Of a stretch of DNA of 64,000 nt, positions 14,980 to 23,215 are shown one piece after another. The stretch covers positions 1-64,000 of the forward strand of contig NZ_OBDY01000020.1 in assembly GCF_900215205.1 (NCBI RefSeq), in the 5' to 3' direction. The notes beneath the pieces are model-generated. The model made no database searches and was not told the DNA's origin. It saw only the letters and a list, made by a program, of their open reading frames with translations. Made by a program: the position numbers and the translations under genes. Source of the stretch: Paractinoplanes atraurantiacus (lineage in GTDB: Bacteria > Actinomycetota > Actinomycetes > Mycobacteriales > Micromonosporaceae). Positions within the stretch are counted from its first letter, which is position 1. Every line of letters starts with the position of its first letter.

Positions 14980-15813
14980 CTAGATCTCGTTCATCTGCTG
15001 AATGCCGATGGCGGCCAGCAGGTCGAGCTTGCCGCGGGCGTCGGTGCCGGCGCGGGGTGTGTAGACGACCAGGCGCAAGTTCGAGCCCTGGGTGGCCAGC
15101 ACGTTGGACTCCAAGGGGATGTCGCCCACGTCGGGGTGTTCGACGACCTTTGCCGCGCTGTGGTGATCGGCCACCGAAGGCGAGGCCCACAGCTCGTGGA
15201 AGCGGGGAACGCGGCGCAGCCGGGCGACGAGGGCGGTCAGAGTGGGATCGTTCGGGTAGCGGCTTGTCGTCGCGCGCAGGTCGGCCACCAGGGACTTCTC
15301 GAACTCGGCGCGTTCGGCCGGAGTCTGCCGGGCGCGGCCGAGCGAGCCCAGCTCGAACTGGCGGATGAGCACGTGGCGGTCGTCGGCGGCGAGTGCGCTC
15401 GGGTCGCCGAAGACGGCGGCGTACAGCGGGTTCCAGGCCAGCAGGGCCCACGTGGCGTCGTGCACGGCCAGCGGGCTGCCGGAGAGCTGGTCCATGATGC
15501 GCTGCAGGCTCTCCGGGATCAGCCGGGGCACCCGCGACGGGTCGGCGGCGTGACCGGCCAGGCGCATCAGGTGGGCCTGCTCCTCGTCGCTGAGCCGCAG
15601 CGCCCGGGCCAGGGCCGCGCAGACCTGGGCCGACGGGGTCGGTGCGCGGCCCTGCTCGATGCGCACCACGTATTCGACCGAGATGCCGGCCAGCATGGCC
15701 AGCTCGCCGCGGCGCAGGCCGGCGACCCGGCGCGGCGCGTTGGCCGGCAGGCCCACGACGGCGGGTTCTGTTCTGCTCCGCCAGGCCCGGACCGCGGCGC
15801 CGAGTTGATTCAT
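14980..15813 (-). CDS. XRE-type regulator with MmyB-like ligand domain
   Basis: 277 aa from the ATG at 15813 (another in-frame ATG at 15822). The N-terminal HTH spans about residues 28-80 (LRRGELAMLAGISVEYVVRI, EQGRAPTPSAQV). The rest (WALLAWNPLYAAVFGD, FHELWASPSVADHHSAAKVV, then LVVYTPRAGT) is the MmyB-like, PAS-related domain (MLTR) that binds fatty-acid-like ligands in this common actinobacterial family. It is divergent from the aldo/keto reductase at 15901, which such regulators typically control. Confidence 0.9.
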   Translation of the reverse strand: MNQLGAAVRAWRSRTEPAVVGLPANAPRRVAGLRRGELAMLAGISVEYVVRIEQGRAPTPSAQVCAALARALRLSDEEQAHLMRLAGHAADPSRVPRLIPESLQRIMDQLSGSPLAVHDATWALLAWNPLYAAVFGDPSALAADDRHVLIRQFELGSLGRARQTPAERAEFEKSLVADLRATTSRYPNDPTLTALVARLRRVPRFHELWASPSVADHHSAAKVVEHPDVGDIPLESNVLATQGSNLRLVVYTPRAGTDARGKLDLLAAIGIQQMNEI

Positions 15814-15900
15814 GGGTTCCATGGTGCCGCGCGGGCGGGGCCGCTGGGTGGTACAGCTTGTGGCTCCCAGGCCGGTGCCCGGTGGAGCAGGCTGGACGGC

Positions 15901-16737
15901 ATGACCGACACGTTGAAGCTTGCCGACGATCTCGTCCTGTCCCGCATCGGGTTCGGGGCCATGCAGCTGGCCGGGCGGGGTGCCTTCGGGCCGCCGCGGG
16001 ACCGGGCCGAGGCGGTCCGCGTGCTGCGCACCGCCGTCGAGCTCGGCGTCACCCACATCGACACCAGCGACTACTACGGGCCGTACGTCACCAACGAGAT
16101 CATCCGCGAGGCGCTGCACCCGTACCCGGAGAGCCTGCGCATCGTCACCAAGATCGGCTACAGCCGGGGTGCCGACGGCAGCTGGAACCCGTCGCCGGAC
16201 AACCTCCGCGAGCAGGTTCAGGACAACCTCCGGCGGCTCGGGCTGGACGCGCTCGACGGCGTCAACCTGCGGGTCGAGAAGGGCGAGCCGGTGGCCGACC
16301 GGTTCGGCGAGCTGGTGGCGATGCAGCGCGAGGGTCTCGTGCGTCATCTGGGCCTGTCGAACGTGACCGCCGAGCAGGTGGCCGAGGCGCGGGCTATCGC
16401 GCCCATCGTCTTCGTGCAGAACCTCTACAACGTGGTGCTGCGTGACGACGACGCCCTGGTCGACACGCTCGCCGCGGACGGCATCGGCTTCGTGCCGTTC
16501 TTCCCGCTGGGCGGCTTCAACCCGCTGCAGTCGTCGGTGCTGAACGACGTGGCGGCCGAGCTCGGCGCCACACCGCAGCAGACCGCGCTGGCCTGGCTGC
16601 TGCACCGGTCGCCGGCCATCCTGCTGATCCCGGGCACGTCATCGGTCGCCCACCTGCGCGAGAACGTGGCCGCGGGCGATCTGAAGCTTCCCGCCGGCGC
16701 GCTGGCCCGGCTCGACGGCCTGGCTACGCGCTCCTGA
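15901..16737 (+). CDS. Aldo/keto reductase
   Basis: 278 aa. The AKR motif DTSDYYGPYVTNE keeps the catalytic Tyr; IVTKIGYS supplies the Lys; the usual His position is in LDGVNLRVEKG, where Arg replaces His, as in many YdbC-type reductases. The C-terminal NADP motif is ILLIPGTSSVAHL. Catalyses NADPH-dependent carbonyl reduction, substrate unknown. It is divergent from the MmyB-like regulator, its probable controller, and its last 14 bases overlap the convergent gene 16724-17335. Confidence 0.9.
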   Translation: MTDTLKLADDLVLSRIGFGAMQLAGRGAFGPPRDRAEAVRVLRTAVELGVTHIDTSDYYGPYVTNEIIREALHPYPESLRIVTKIGYSRGADGSWNPSPDNLREQVQDNLRRLGLDALDGVNLRVEKGEPVADRFGELVAMQREGLVRHLGLSNVTAEQVAEARAIAPIVFVQNLYNVVLRDDDALVDTLAADGIGFVPFFPLGGFNPLQSSVLNDVAAELGATPQQTALAWLLHRSPAILLIPGTSSVAHLRENVAAGDLKLPAGALARLDGLATRS

Positions 16738-17335
16738 CCCGGGCCGCCAGTTCGTCGGCGGCCGAGCGCCACAGCTCCTCGGCGGCGGCCGTGAGACGGT
16801 CGAACAGGGCCGGGACCCTCTCCGGCGGGCGCCGGTCGCCGGCGTAGCGCAGAAGGGTGCTGGCCGCGTGGTAGCGGACCAGATATTCGGGGTCGGACAC
16901 CGCCGCGGCGAGCGCGGCCACGACAGCGCTGTCCGGCGGGAAGCGGGCCAGGGCGATGGCCGCGTCGAGGCGGGCGAACTCGGAGGTGGCCGCGTTCAGC
17001 ACGCCGACGATCGGACGGGACCAGGACGGGTCGCCGGTGATGGCGTAGAGGGCCTCGGCGGTCCGGATGCGCATCTCGCCGGCGGCGCCGTGCAACGCGC
17101 CGCGCAGATAGCTCACCGCGTCGGCCGGAGCCCGCCCGGCCGCGGCCAGCGCCGTGAACGACTGGGCGGCCAGCGGATCGCCGGCGTACAGGCCGGCGCG
17201 GAGCATGCGCTCGACGCTGCGGGGGTCGGCGCGGACAGCGGTCAGCAGTCCGGTGAAGTCAGGGCCGTTGTGGTGGACGAGGTACGGGTCACCGAAAACC
17301 TCGCGCCGCCATCGTGTCCACTCGTCCGTGCTCAT
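16724..17335 (-). CDS. HEAT-repeat-like protein
   Basis: 203 aa, all-helical with repeated ALxAAxxD..(L/V)R.HAAxxL units: IRTAEALYAITGD, ARLDAAIALARFP, LVRYHAASTLLRY. This is the pattern of HEAT/PBS-lyase-like repeats, used as protein-binding scaffolds. No catalytic motif. It overlaps the convergent aldo/keto reductase by 14 bases. Function unknown. Confidence 0.7.
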   Translation of the reverse strand: MSTDEWTRWRREVFGDPYLVHHNGPDFTGLLTAVRADPRSVERMLRAGLYAGDPLAAQSFTALAAAGRAPADAVSYLRGALHGAAGEMRIRTAEALYAITGDPSWSRPIVGVLNAATSEFARLDAAIALARFPPDSAVVAALAAAVSDPEYLVRYHAASTLLRYAGDRRPPERVPALFDRLTAAAEELWRSAADELAARVRSA

Positions 17336-17403
17336 TGATGGACATTATTACCAATGATCCTCGATACGGATCAGCCGGGCCGAAAGATGATCAAGCACAT
17401 GAA

Positions 17404-17432
17404 AGAGCCCCGGCCGAATCGGCCGGGGCTCT
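17404..17432 (-). terminator. Strong hairpin terminator after MFS gene
   Basis: A perfect 13-base stem, AGAGCCCCGGCCG / CGGCCGGGGCTCT, with a 3-base loop AAT, 35 bases beyond the stop of the leftward MFS gene. The right arm GGGGCTCTGACAAA is tandemly duplicated on the + strand at 17425-17452. Confidence 0.85.
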
Positions 17433-17466
17433 GACAAAGGGGCTCTGACAAAGGGGCTACGGCAGA

Positions 17467-18951
17467 TCAGTGCGCCATCGCGGGCGGCGCGTCCGGGTCC
17501 ACGTCGAGCGGGCCGCTGCGGAACATGAACGCCGAGACGACCGCACAGACCAGGAAGAACGCGCACGACCACCAGAACACCGTGTGGTAGCTCTGCAGCT
17601 GGGCCTCGGCGGCCAGGGCGGCCGACGGGGCGTGCGAGGAGGCGTAGTTCGTCGCGGCGGTCGCGGCGAACGAGCTGAGCAGCGCGGTGCCGATCGAACC
17701 GCCGATCTGCTGCACCGTGTTGATCATCGCCGAGGCGACGCCGGCGTCGTGGTGCTGCACGCCGCTGGTGGCCGCGTTCTGGGTCGGCGCGAAGACCAGG
17801 CCCAGGCCGAGGCCGATGATGAGCAGGCCGGGCAGGACGCCACCGGCGTACGAGGAGTCGAGCTGCAGGCGGGTCAGGTAGGCCATGCCGACGGCGGCGA
17901 TGAGGGCGCCGGCCGGGACGAGCGGGCGCGGGCCGACCTTCGGGGTGAGGATCGAGCCGGCCAGGGTGGCCGACACCATGATGCAGGCGAGCATGGGCAG
18001 GAACGCCAGGCCGGTCTGGATCGGGGTGAAGCCGAGGACGGCGGTCAGGAAGTACGTGAGGAACAGGAAGATGCCGAACATGCCGGCGCCGGCGATGCCG
18101 ATCGCGGCGTAGGAGCCGCCGCGGTTGCGGTCGAGCACCACGCGCAGCGGCAGCAGCGGCTGCGCGACCCGGCGCTCGATGAGCACGAAGGCGATCAGGA
18201 AGACGACGCCCACGATGATGGGGATCAGCGTGGCCGCGGCCGTCCAGCCGTCGGTCTCCGCCTTGCCGAGGCCGTAGACCAGGCCGACGAGGCCGATGAC
18301 GACCGAGACGACGCCCGGGATGTCGATCTTGCCCTTGCCGTCGACCGGCTCGTCCTGGAGCTTCATGAGGCCGCCGACCACCGCGATGGCCGCGATGACC
18401 AGGTTGACGTAGAGGCACCAGCGCCACGAGGCGTACTCGGTCAGCACGCCGCCCAGCAGCAGGCCGACCGCGCCGCCGGCGCCGGAGATGGCACCGAAGA
18501 TGCCGAACGCCTTGCCGCGCTCGGCCGGCTCGGTGAACGTGGTCGACAGCAGCGACAGGGCGGCCGGGGCGAGCAGCGCGCCGAACGCGCCCTGCAGCGC
18601 GCGGGCCACGATCAGCATCTCGAGGCCGTTGGCCGCGCCGCCGAGGGCCGAGGCCAGGGCGAAGCCGACCAGGCCGATGAGGAACATCTTCTTGCGGCCG
18701 AAGAAGTCGGACAGGCGCCCGCCGAGCAGCAGCAGGCTGCCGAAGGCCAGGGCGTAGCCGGTGACGACCCACTGCCGGTCGGCGTCGGAGAAGCCGAGGT
18801 CGGCCTGCGCGGTGGGCAGCGCGATGTTCACGATGGTGGCGTCGAGCACCACCATGAGCTGGGCCATGGCGAGCACGACCAGTGCCCACCAGCGGCCGGA
18901 GCCGTGGCCGGCCTCCGGCCGCATGAGGCGTGTTTGGGTATCGGTGGACAT
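17467..18951 (-). CDS. MFS multidrug exporter, DHA2 (EmrB/QacA) family, 14 TM
   Basis: 494 aa with about 14 hydrophobic segments. Motif A is GGRLSDFFGRKKMFLIG; motif C-like segment GAVGLLLGGVLTEYASWRW; N-terminal VLDATIVNIALPTAQADLGF is diagnostic of DHA2 drug:proton antiporters. It exports drugs or small toxic compounds at the cell membrane. Start at the ATG at 18951. No regulator is immediately adjacent; the hemerythrin-like gene is divergent. A strong hairpin follows. Confidence 0.93.
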   Translation of the reverse strand: MSTDTQTRLMRPEAGHGSGRWWALVVLAMAQLMVVLDATIVNIALPTAQADLGFSDADRQWVVTGYALAFGSLLLLGGRLSDFFGRKKMFLIGLVGFALASALGGAANGLEMLIVARALQGAFGALLAPAALSLLSTTFTEPAERGKAFGIFGAISGAGGAVGLLLGGVLTEYASWRWCLYVNLVIAAIAVVGGLMKLQDEPVDGKGKIDIPGVVSVVIGLVGLVYGLGKAETDGWTAAATLIPIIVGVVFLIAFVLIERRVAQPLLPLRVVLDRNRGGSYAAIGIAGAGMFGIFLFLTYFLTAVLGFTPIQTGLAFLPMLACIMVSATLAGSILTPKVGPRPLVPAGALIAAVGMAYLTRLQLDSSYAGGVLPGLLIIGLGLGLVFAPTQNAATSGVQHHDAGVASAMINTVQQIGGSIGTALLSSFAATAATNYASSHAPSAALAAEAQLQSYHTVFWWSCAFFLVCAVVSAFMFRSGPLDVDPDAPPAMAH

Positions 18952-19072
18952 GCGCGCCTTCCGTAGCGAGGGATTTCCGTCCCCCTCCGCATCGGCAGGC
19001 GGTGGGCCCGGCTTAAGGGCCCGTCAAGTCGCGGGCAAGTGCGGTCGCCGAGACTGCGCGATCGTGAACGAC

Positions 19073-19699
19073 ATGACCATGGACCACGAGCTGGTGGCCC
19101 TCCACCGGGTGTTCCGCCGCGAGGCAGCCCTGCTGTCGCGTTTCGTGACCGGGTGCCGGCCCGGTGACACCGAGCGCGCGGTGCAGGTCGCCGACGCGGT
19201 GCGGCGCTACACCGGTGAGCTGCTCTGTCACCACCGGGCCGAGGATGAGCTGCTGTGGCCGCTGGTGCGGGAGCGGGCCCGCCTCTACGACGAGCTCGTG
19301 GGCCGCATGGAGACCCAGCACGCCCGGCTCGAGCAGACCATCCTGGCCATCGGCGACCTTCTCCCCCGCTGGGAGCTGGACGCGGCGGAGGCCGTACGGG
19401 ACGAGCTCTGCGACCACCTCGCCGAGCACCGGGCCGCCCTCGTGGAGCACCTCGACGACGAGGAGGAGCTGATCCTGCCCCTGATCGCGGAACACCTGTC
19501 ACCGGCCGAGTGGGAGCAGGTGGCCAGCCGGGGCCTGGCGACGCTGACGCTGGGCGCGATCCTGGAGGAGGCCGAGCCCGACGAGCGCCGCCACTTCCTG
19601 GCCAAGGTGCCGCTCACCGGCCGGATGGCGTGGTGGCTGATCGGCCGCCACCAGTACCAGCGGCACGTGTCCCGGCTGCGGGAGCCGCAGCCCTGGTGA
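19073..19699 (+). CDS. Hemerythrin-like HHE metal-binding protein
   Basis: 208 aa from ATG 19073 (GTG 19064 and ATG 19079 are alternatives). Helical with the hemerythrin/HHE ligand pattern: MDHELVALHRVFRRE, CHHRAEDELLWPLV, METQHARLEQ, LAEHRAALVEHLDDEEELIL. Such domains bind a di-iron centre and sense or store oxygen or handle NO. A C-terminal extension (about 150-208) is not recognised. Its TGA overlaps the GTG of the next gene, so it is translationally coupled to the BTAD regulator. Confidence 0.82.
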   Translation: MTMDHELVALHRVFRREAALLSRFVTGCRPGDTERAVQVADAVRRYTGELLCHHRAEDELLWPLVRERARLYDELVGRMETQHARLEQTILAIGDLLPRWELDAAEAVRDELCDHLAEHRAALVEHLDDEEELILPLIAEHLSPAEWEQVASRGLATLTLGAILEEAEPDERRHFLAKVPLTGRMAWWLIGRHQYQRHVSRLREPQPW

Positions 19700-20448
19700 C
19701 CAGCGCGATCACCTTCTCCCTGCTCGGCCCGGTGCGCGCCTGGCGCGACGGCGTCGAGCTGCCCTTGGGCGACGCTCGGCAGCGCACGGTCCTCGCCGTC
19801 CTGCTGCTGCGCGAGGGCGCCCGCACCAGCACGAGCGAGCTCGCCGAGGCCATCGGAGATCAATTTCAGGTTCCGGCGTACGTCCACCGGTTGCGCCGCA
19901 CACTCAGCGGCGGCCCGGTGCAGCTCGTCTGGTTCGGTGGCGGCTACGCGCTGCACGTGCCCTCCGAGTCGGTCGATGCCCGCCGTCTGACCACCCATCT
20001 GGCCCGCGCGGACGGGGCCGGGGCCGAGGCGGCTGCGGCCGAGCTCGAAGCCGCGGTGGCTCTTCGCCGAGGCGTACCACTGGAAGGGGTGACCGGAACT
20101 TTTGCGGCCGAACAGCGGGAACGCCTCGACGAGATGTGCCGGACGGCCGCGACGCGCCTGCCGGCCGTGCTGCTGGAGTCGGGCCGCTACGAGGAGGCGA
20201 TCGCCGGGTTGCGGGCGCTCGTCGCCGAACGGCCGCTGCACGAGCCGGGGCACGCGCTGCTGCTGACCGCGCTGCACCGCGCGGGCCGCCGGGCCGAGGC
20301 CCTCGCGCATTACCGCACCGTCCGTTACACCCTCGCCACGCAACTGGGTGTCGAGCCGGCGCCGGAGCTGCGGAAGCTGAACCGGATGATCCTGGATGTC
20401 GACTACCCGACCGTTTCAGCAGTTCAACGCGGGTTGCCGCCCACATAG
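19696..20448 (+). CDS. Short SARP-type regulator (DNA-binding + BTAD)
   Basis: 250 aa from a GTG that overlaps the hemerythrin stop (GTGA). Residues about 5-90 resemble an OmpR-type winged helix (FSLLGPVRAWRDGVELPLGD, VYHRLRRTL-like helix, FGGGYALHV) but are about ten residues shorter than usual in the middle, so DNA binding may be altered. Residues 95-240 are a BTAD helical domain (EERERLDEM-type helices, ALHRAGRRAEALAHYRTV, LGVEPAPELRKL). It has no ATPase or TPR domain. Coupling with a putative oxygen-binding protein suggests a sensory pair (inference). Confidence 0.8.
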   Translation: MTSAITFSLLGPVRAWRDGVELPLGDARQRTVLAVLLLREGARTSTSELAEAIGDQFQVPAYVHRLRRTLSGGPVQLVWFGGGYALHVPSESVDARRLTTHLARADGAGAEAAAAELEAAVALRRGVPLEGVTGTFAAEQRERLDEMCRTAATRLPAVLLESGRYEEAIAGLRALVAERPLHEPGHALLLTALHRAGRRAEALAHYRTVRYTLATQLGVEPAPELRKLNRMILDVDYPTVSAVQRGLPPT

Positions 20449-20458
20449 GATCGTGACC

Positions 20459-23215
20459 GTGATCGAGATGCGGGTTCTCGGTCCGGTCGAAGTGCTCCTC
20501 GACGGCGAGCCCATCGCCGTCCGCGGCAACCAGCCGCTCGCCGTGCTGGCGATCCTGGCCGCCGCCCGTGGCCGCCCGGTCGCCTCCGACCGGCTGATCG
20601 ACCAATTGTGGGGCGCCGCGCCGCCGGCCGGGGCCGCGGCGGTGCTCCAGTCGCACGTGTCGCGGCTGCGGCGGGCGCTGGAACCACGCCGCCCACCGCG
20701 CGGGGCCGCCCAGCTGCTGGTGCGCGAGGCCGCCGGCTACGCGCTGCGGCTGCCCGCCGGGTCGCTCGACGCGAGCCGCTTCGAGCAGGCCCTGCGGGCG
20801 GCCGACGGGCTGCCGCCGGCCGGCGCGCTCGAGCGGCTCCGCGACGCGCTCCAGTTGTGGCGCGGCCGCCCGTACGAGCAGTTCGCCGACGACGAGTGGG
20901 CCGCCACCGAGACCGCCCGCCTCACCGAGCTGCACACCACCGCCCGCGAGCGCGCGGTCGACGCCCTGCTGCGCCTGGAGCGCACCGACGAGGCCGTCCC
21001 GGCCGCGCGGGCCCTCACCGGCGACGACCCGCTGCGCGGCGAGCCGTGGCGGCTGCTGGCGCTGGCGCTGTGGGCGGCCAGCCGGTCCGGCGAGGCCCTG
21101 GCCGTGCTCGGCGAGCACCGGCGCATCGTGGCCGCCGAGCTCGGCCTCGACCCCGATCCGGCGCTGGCCGCGCTCGAACAGGCCATCCGCGAGCAGCGGG
21201 CCGACGTGCTGGAGGCGGCCCTGCGGCCCGGGCCGAGCCCGGTGCGCCCGGCCCAGCTGCCCCGCCCTCAGCCGTCCTTCGCCGGGCGCTCCGACGAGCT
21301 GCGCCGCCTCGACCGGCACACGCCGGCCCTGATCGTGGTCAGCGGGACCGGTGGGGTCGGCAAGACCACCCTGGCCGTGCGGTGGGCCCACCACGCGGCC
21401 GCCCGCTATCCGGACGGGCAGTTGTACGTCGACCTGCGCGGCTTCGGGCCGGAGGACGCGGCGGCCGACCCGGGCGACGTGCTGGCGGCGTTCCTGGGCG
21501 CGCTGGGCGTGCCCGACCAGCGGATCCCGCCGTCGGTGCCGGAGCGGACCGCGCTGTTGCGCAGCGTGCTCGCCGCCCGGCGGATGCTGCTGGTGCTCGA
21601 CAACGCCCGCGACGCCGACCAGGTGCGGCCGCTGCTGCCCGGCAACCCGGACTGCGCGGTCGTGGTCACCAGCCGCAGCCACCTCATCGACCTCATCGTC
21701 ACCGACGGGGCCTATCCGATGCGGCTGGACGCCTTCCGGCCGGCCGAGTCGGTGGCCTATCTGCGCCGGCGTCTCGGCGACGAGGTGGTCGACGCCGACC
21801 CGAAAGCGCGCGACGCCATCGTGGAGCGCTGCGGCGGGCTGCCGCTGGCGCTGGCGCTGGTCTGCGCCCGCGGCGCCTTCCCGCTGGCCGAGATCGACGC
21901 CGAGCTGGCCTACGCCGAAGGGCTGGACGGCTTCGCGGTGCCGGGCGTGAAACACGACCTGCGGGCGGTGTTCTCCTGGTCGTACCGGCGGCTGGTGCCG
22001 TTGGCGGCGCGGATGTTCCGGCTCGTCGCGCTGCATCCGGGTCCCGATCTGAGCGTGGCGGCGGCGGCCGCGCTGGCCGGCACGGAGCCGGCCGTGGCCC
22101 GCATGCTGCTGCGGCGTCTGACCGACGCGCATCTCGTCGCCGAGGACCGGCCCGGGCGCTTCGTGCTGCATGATCTCGTCCGGGCGTACGCCAAAGAGAC
22201 GGCCGGAAGGGTCGACCCGGCGCAAGAGCGCGACGCTGCCGTGACCCGCCTCCTGGATTTCTATCTGCATTCGTCGCGGAACGCGGCGCAGACGCAATAT
22301 CCGTACCGCCGCCCGGTGATGGTCGGCCCGCCGCCGCCCGGGATCTCGGCCCTGCACTTCCCCGACGCGCCGGCGGCTATCGCTTGGCTCGACGATGAGT
22401 ACGAGAACATCCTGTCGCTGGTGAACCTCGTTTCCCGCCCCGCCTATTTGTCGGCTTTCACGTGGACGTTAGCGTCCTATCAGCAGGACATCCGCTTCCA
22501 TCTCGCCGACTCGATGGCGCTCGCGACCGACGCCCTTCAGGTCACCGACGACCTCTGGTGGGCCGGCTACCTGCGATCCGTCCTGGGCCGCGGCCTGCTG
22601 CGGATGAACCGGCACGCGGAAGCCCGGGCCGAGCTGGAGAAGGCGATCGCGATCGGCCGCGAGATGGACGATCCCGGCCGGGTGGCGCACGGGCTGCTCA
22701 GCGTCGCCGTCTCGATAGTGACCGTGCACGACGTGCCGACCCGGGCGCAGGCCGAGGCCGCCTATCCGTACGCGGTCGAGGCCCGCGACAACTACCTGCG
22801 GATGGGCAGCGAGCAGGGCGCCGTCGAGGTGGCCGACGCGCTGCACCCGATCGCCTGGTACCACGCCCACCAGCCGGACGGGCACGGCGAGGCGCGGCGC
22901 CTGTTCGAGGAGAGCATCGCCATCAACGAGCGCTGGCGCAACGCGTACGGCGCGGCGGGCAGCTGGATGCAGCTGGCCCGTTTCCATCAGCACACGGGCG
23001 ATCTGACCGCGGCTGTCGCCGCTTTCCGGCAGGCCATCGATTTGTACGGCGAGGTGGCCGACCTGCGCATCGAGCCATTGATCGGGTTGTACGGGTGTCA
23101 TCGCGCCGCCGGAGACCTGGACGAGGCCGCCCGCACACGCGACGAGGTCGTGCGCCTGCTGGAGACGGCCCGCTACCCGGACCTGGCCCGCTTGTCGGAG
23201 ATGCTGAACCTCTAG
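20459..23215 (+). CDS. AfsR/SARP-type regulator (winged helix, BTAD, NB-ARC, TPR)
   Basis: 918 aa from the GTG at 20459 (AGGA eight bases upstream; GTG 20453 and ATG 20468 possible). Winged-helix DNA-binding domain about 1-95 (MRVLGPVEVLLDGEP, LQSHVSRLRRALE, AAGYALRLPAG), BTAD about 100-255, NB-ARC ATPase from about 290 with P-loop GTGGVGKTTLA, and Walker B-like MLLVLDNARD, then winged-helix and TPR repeats to the end (GRGLLRMNRHAEARAELEKA). AfsR-type proteins activate secondary metabolism or other genes on ATP binding. No biosynthetic cluster is present here, so its target is unknown. It ends overlapping the convergent ROK gene by 4 bases. Confidence 0.9.
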   Translation: MIEMRVLGPVEVLLDGEPIAVRGNQPLAVLAILAAARGRPVASDRLIDQLWGAAPPAGAAAVLQSHVSRLRRALEPRRPPRGAAQLLVREAAGYALRLPAGSLDASRFEQALRAADGLPPAGALERLRDALQLWRGRPYEQFADDEWAATETARLTELHTTARERAVDALLRLERTDEAVPAARALTGDDPLRGEPWRLLALALWAASRSGEALAVLGEHRRIVAAELGLDPDPALAALEQAIREQRADVLEAALRPGPSPVRPAQLPRPQPSFAGRSDELRRLDRHTPALIVVSGTGGVGKTTLAVRWAHHAAARYPDGQLYVDLRGFGPEDAAADPGDVLAAFLGALGVPDQRIPPSVPERTALLRSVLAARRMLLVLDNARDADQVRPLLPGNPDCAVVVTSRSHLIDLIVTDGAYPMRLDAFRPAESVAYLRRRLGDEVVDADPKARDAIVERCGGLPLALALVCARGAFPLAEIDAELAYAEGLDGFAVPGVKHDLRAVFSWSYRRLVPLAARMFRLVALHPGPDLSVAAAAALAGTEPAVARMLLRRLTDAHLVAEDRPGRFVLHDLVRAYAKETAGRVDPAQERDAAVTRLLDFYLHSSRNAAQTQYPYRRPVMVGPPPPGISALHFPDAPAAIAWLDDEYENILSLVNLVSRPAYLSAFTWTLASYQQDIRFHLADSMALATDALQVTDDLWWAGYLRSVLGRGLLRMNRHAEARAELEKAIAIGREMDDPGRVAHGLLSVAVSIVTVHDVPTRAQAEAAYPYAVEARDNYLRMGSEQGAVEVADALHPIAWYHAHQPDGHGEARRLFEESIAINERWRNAYGAAGSWMQLARFHQHTGDLTAAVAAFRQAIDLYGEVADLRIEPLIGLYGCHRAAGDLDEAARTRDEVVRLLETARYPDLARLSEMLNL

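Noticed and set aside
19000..19030. Possible DosR-like box (GGGCCC repeats) before the hemerythrin-like gene
   Set aside because: The GGGCCC repeats have the wrong internal spacing and do not fit GGGAC-N4-GGCCCT.
19904..22357. 817-codon open frame opposite the AfsR-type regulator
   Set aside because: Shadow of the AfsR gene; Arg/Gly/Pro-rich without domain features.
19696..23215. Biosynthetic gene cluster suggested by SARP/AfsR regulators
   Set aside because: No polyketide synthase, NRPS, terpene or RiPP genes lie within the window.
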